From positions 1 through 7,590 of the forward strand of contig CADAHD010000106.1 in NCBI GenBank assembly GCA_902787595.1: a DNA stretch of 7,590 bases. The letters run 5' to 3'. A model generated the notes under the pieces. It saw only the letters and a program-made list of their open reading frames with translations. It was not told where the DNA came from and searched no databases. Source of the stretch: an uncultured Lachnospiraceae bacterium (GTDB lineage: Bacteria; Bacillota_A; Clostridia; Lachnospirales; Lachnospiraceae). The position numbers and the translations under genes were made by a program. Below, piece by piece: positions 5,680 through 7,590 of this stretch (the stretch's first letter is position 1; each line of letters begins with the position of its first letter).

Positions 5680-5719
5680 AACGTTTCCTCCTTGAAATCA
5701 TACAAAGCCATAAGTGTCA

Positions 5720-5743
5720 GGGATATCCTTATCCCGTATAATA
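5720..5743 (-). promoter_or_regulatory. Candidate promoter/operator before the FliD-like gene
   Basis: On the minus strand a -10-like TATTAT (5743-5738) is followed at once by the perfect inverted repeat GGGATA-AGGA-TATCCC (5735-5720), which would straddle the transcription start. That is a classic operator position. The repeat might instead act as a small leader hairpin about 40 bases before the ATG. There is no good -35: TTTAAA lies 15 bases upstream. The palindrome is certain; the promoter is weakly supported. Confidence 0.3.
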
Positions 5744-5823
5744 AATAGTACGGATGGTTTTAAAGAAAAACAATAGACTTGTAATGAACAGACCTTCTAA
5801 TGTATCCGATAGTTACGAAAAGT

Positions 5824-7215
5824 TTATGTATTCTTCTCATGAAGGAGAATGCGCAGCTCTATCTCTCCTTCACGCTGAATAAACTCTGTCTCACCATTGT
5901 AACGATGCGATATGCGGCGTATCAGCTTTAGTCCCAGGCCGTGCCCCTCCCCTTCCTTTGTACTGACCGGAAATCCGTCTGCATCAAGGTGAAGTTTCTC
6001 ACCGGTATAGCTATTAGTAACAAGGATCGTAAGGAAACGCTCATGACCTTTAGCATTTATCCTTATCCACGGTTCCCTGCCGTTTGCCCCTCTCAACGCA
6101 TTATCAAGCGCATTATTAAGTAATACGCTCAGATCAAATACATCTATATCCGGCTGCCCCGGATAAAGAAAATCGCATTGAAACGCTATACCATTCTTTA
6201 CAGCCATATCCCGTTTGGCATCAAGCACGGCATCTATCACCGGATTACCGCATCGTATCCCTTCCAGGCTTGCCGAAAACTCCTCCTTCAGGCGTTTCAG
6301 ATAATGCCTGGCTTCGTCATTATTATCAGTTTCGGTAAGGCGTTCCATTGTCATAAGATGATTTGAAATATCATGTCTGAGCGTCCTGATCTGTTCATGC
6401 AGGATCTCTGTCTGCTCTATGCTTCTCTGTATCTGGGCGATCTCTTTTTCAAGGGCCTGCATCTGGGCATTTTCTTCCTGCTGCCTCCGAACACGTTCAT
6501 ACAAAACTACTACCATAAGCACCGCAAAATAGCTGAAAAGATAAAGCAAAAACCGCATAATATCCGGTGGTATATTCTCTTTGATATACCCGTTCTCGAC
6601 TCCCTGATTATATATATTCATGTATTCACGAAATACCGTTCCTTCCAGCAGAGGGGTTATAGTGGGTATCAACAGCAGAAACAACTCCTGAATGCTCAAT
6701 TCATCATTTCTATGATATGCCTTTTGAATAAGCCGTATCATCAGATATAGTAACAGCGTTCTGGCCATCACCGATATCAGGCGCGAAAATGCATAATAGA
6801 CCACTATCTGATCAGGATCCATTCCGGTACTGATATCACCCACATTAACGTCAAACCATATAGAAAACAGCCCCCATTCCACCAGAACTGCACTGCATAT
6901 AAAACGCAGCGTCAGAAACATCACGCAAAGAAATATCTTCTGCAGCGGCTTCTCTTTTTCCATCAGATACATCAGAATAAACGCCGAAAGCACCACGAAT
7001 GAATAGCTAAATGTCCCACCATTGCCACTGAGGATCCAAATGATCGTTCCTCCTGCAGCAGTCAGTATCCCTGAAGCAATAACCGTAATCTTCTTTCTCA
7101 TATAAGGCCTGATCATAACGGCAAAACAGAATCCGAACAGCAAAAATACCAGCAGCAGCTCCGCTGTGTTCATTACCTCAAATACATTTTGATACCAGTC
7201 AGGATCGTGCTTCAT
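5824..7215 (-). CDS. AgrC-like sensor histidine kinase (GHKL type)
   Basis: This 463-residue membrane kinase has an N-terminal sensor of about six to seven hydrophobic helices (roughly 17-36, 44-63, 69-85, 92-112, 137-163, 176-190, 222-240). A coiled-coil linker (about 241-275) follows. The catalytic part has LRHDISNHL with phospho-acceptor His281, the N-box NNALDNAL (N368, N372) and the G-box GEGHGLGLKL (G424, G426, G428). This layout is that of peptide-sensing kinases such as AgrC: multi-pass sensor, short H-box, HATPase_c_5. The ligand is unknown, and no AgrB/AgrD-like gene is in view. Its ATG overlaps the regulator stop codon by 4 bases (ATGA), with GGGAGAG upstream, so the pair is translationally coupled. 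All key catalytic residues are present. No terminator separates it from the cluster 144 bases downstream. Confidence 0.92.
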   Translation of the reverse strand: MKHDPDWYQNVFEVMNTAELLLVFLLFGFCFAVMIRPYMRKKITVIASGILTAAGGTIIWILSGNGGTFSYSFVVLSAFILMYLMEKEKPLQKIFLCVMFLTLRFICSAVLVEWGLFSIWFDVNVGDISTGMDPDQIVVYYAFSRLISVMARTLLLYLMIRLIQKAYHRNDELSIQELFLLLIPTITPLLEGTVFREYMNIYNQGVENGYIKENIPPDIMRFLLYLFSYFAVLMVVVLYERVRRQQEENAQMQALEKEIAQIQRSIEQTEILHEQIRTLRHDISNHLMTMERLTETDNNDEARHYLKRLKEEFSASLEGIRCGNPVIDAVLDAKRDMAVKNGIAFQCDFLYPGQPDIDVFDLSVLLNNALDNALRGANGREPWIRINAKGHERFLTILVTNSYTGEKLHLDADGFPVSTKEGEGHGLGLKLIRRISHRYNGETEFIQREGEIELRILLHEKNT

Positions 7216-7590
7216 TTATCATTCTCTCCCACAGCTTTTTCGGCGCTGTACTGTAAAAAGCGTTTCACAAAAAGAGGGTAATTTGCTTTTGATATACTGA
7301 CATTTCCCTTTTTCAGCGTGATACCGTCAGCCCCATATCTAACGACATATTTCAGATTTATAAGAAAAGCTCTGTGAACCCGGAAAAAATCTCCTCCAAG
7401 CATCATCTCAAGATCGGATATCTTTCCATAATACTCCACCTGATCATTCATCCTGTGCAGAACAACTTTTCTTCCGCAAGCTTCGGCATATATGATATCA
7501 GAAAGAAAAACCTTTTCCGAAACTCCTTTATATCTGATCATCATACTGGGCTTATCCTCATCATTCTCACCCCGGCTGTTTTGAAGCTTC
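7212..7590 (-). CDS. LytTR-family response regulator, C-terminal part only
   Basis: The frame is open from the window edge (7589) to TGA 7214-7212, giving 125 residues. The ATGs at 7544/7541 lie inside the gene, because about 15 upstream codons are an open, charged linker typical between receiver and effector domains. The LytTR DNA-binding domain spans nearly everything after the linker: SDIIYAEACGRKVVLH, a YYGKISDLEMML helix, then FFRVHRAFLINLKYV and a C-terminal helix. In AgrA-type proteins this domain binds paired direct repeats near promoters. The receiver with the phosphorylated Asp is outside the window. It partners the overlapping kinase. Possible targets include its own operon and the cluster downstream. 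Confidence 0.9.
   Translation of the reverse strand, partial: KLQNSRGENDEDKPSMMIRYKGVSEKVFLSDIIYAEACGRKVVLHRMNDQVEYYGKISDLEMMLGGDFFRVHRAFLINLKYVVRYGADGITLKKGNVSISKANYPLFVKRFLQYSAEKAVGENDK

Noticed and set aside
5737..5742. Perfect TATAAT on the plus strand in the gap before the FliD-like gene, with GTGTCA 17 bases upstream
   Set aside because: It would fire antisense into the kinase 3' end. The -35 match is only 4 of 6, and the box is the complement of the minus-strand -10-like site, so it is probably coincidental.
5744..5823. Flagellar sigma-28 promoter (TAAA-N15-GCCGATAA) before the FliD-like gene
   Set aside because: TAAA occurs and a GATAA occurs, but never at the required spacing. No acceptable match was found by eye.
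5811..5826. Two AGTT-containing repeats 10 bases apart that resemble LytTR binding half-sites
   Set aside because: The half-sites are poor and the spacing is half of that usual for AgrA-type pairs. They overlap the kinase stop codon.

Overview
The window looks like chromosomal DNA of a low-to-mid-GC Firmicute. The best guess is Clostridia, probably Lachnospiraceae. This rests on strong AGGAGG-type ribosome binding sites, short lipoprotein signal peptides, an AgrC/LytTR-type two-component pair, and the look of the hypothetical proteins. The genus cannot be fixed from the sequence. There is no tRNA, rRNA, CRISPR array, transposase or phage gene, and no stretch over 300 bases lacks a gene.

Left part (1-1480): two divergent lipoprotein genes. 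One runs off the left edge on the minus strand. The other is a complete plus-strand gene whose product is a tandem duplication of one ~150-residue domain. Two hairpins between this gene and the next, convergent gene probably end transcription.

Middle (1482-3060): two minus-strand membrane-protein genes, a DUF3592-like protein and a divergent CPBP/CAAX-type intramembrane protease. Their leaders hold open frames of uncertain meaning.

Right-centre (3126-5679): a compact minus-strand three-gene cluster, read 5' to 3' as a truncated FliD-like protein, a DUF5610-like protein and a Glu/Lys-rich coiled-coil protein. None has a signal peptide or membrane segment. A clean rho-independent terminator closes the cluster. 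A near-consensus plus-strand promoter overlaps that terminator, and behind it an excellent Shine-Dalgarno stretch leads to no gene. Read on the minus strand, that stretch is a 10-base complement of the ribosome binding site of the first gene in the cluster.

Right end (5824-7590): an AgrC-like sensor kinase, translationally coupled to a LytTR response regulator that is cut by the window edge. No terminator is visible between the kinase and the three-gene cluster, so the pair may control or be co-transcribed with it. The most interesting unit is the FliD-like/DUF5610-like/coiled-coil cluster with its odd 3' end. It could be a flagellum-linked or independent surface/export module, but the sequence alone does not prove this.
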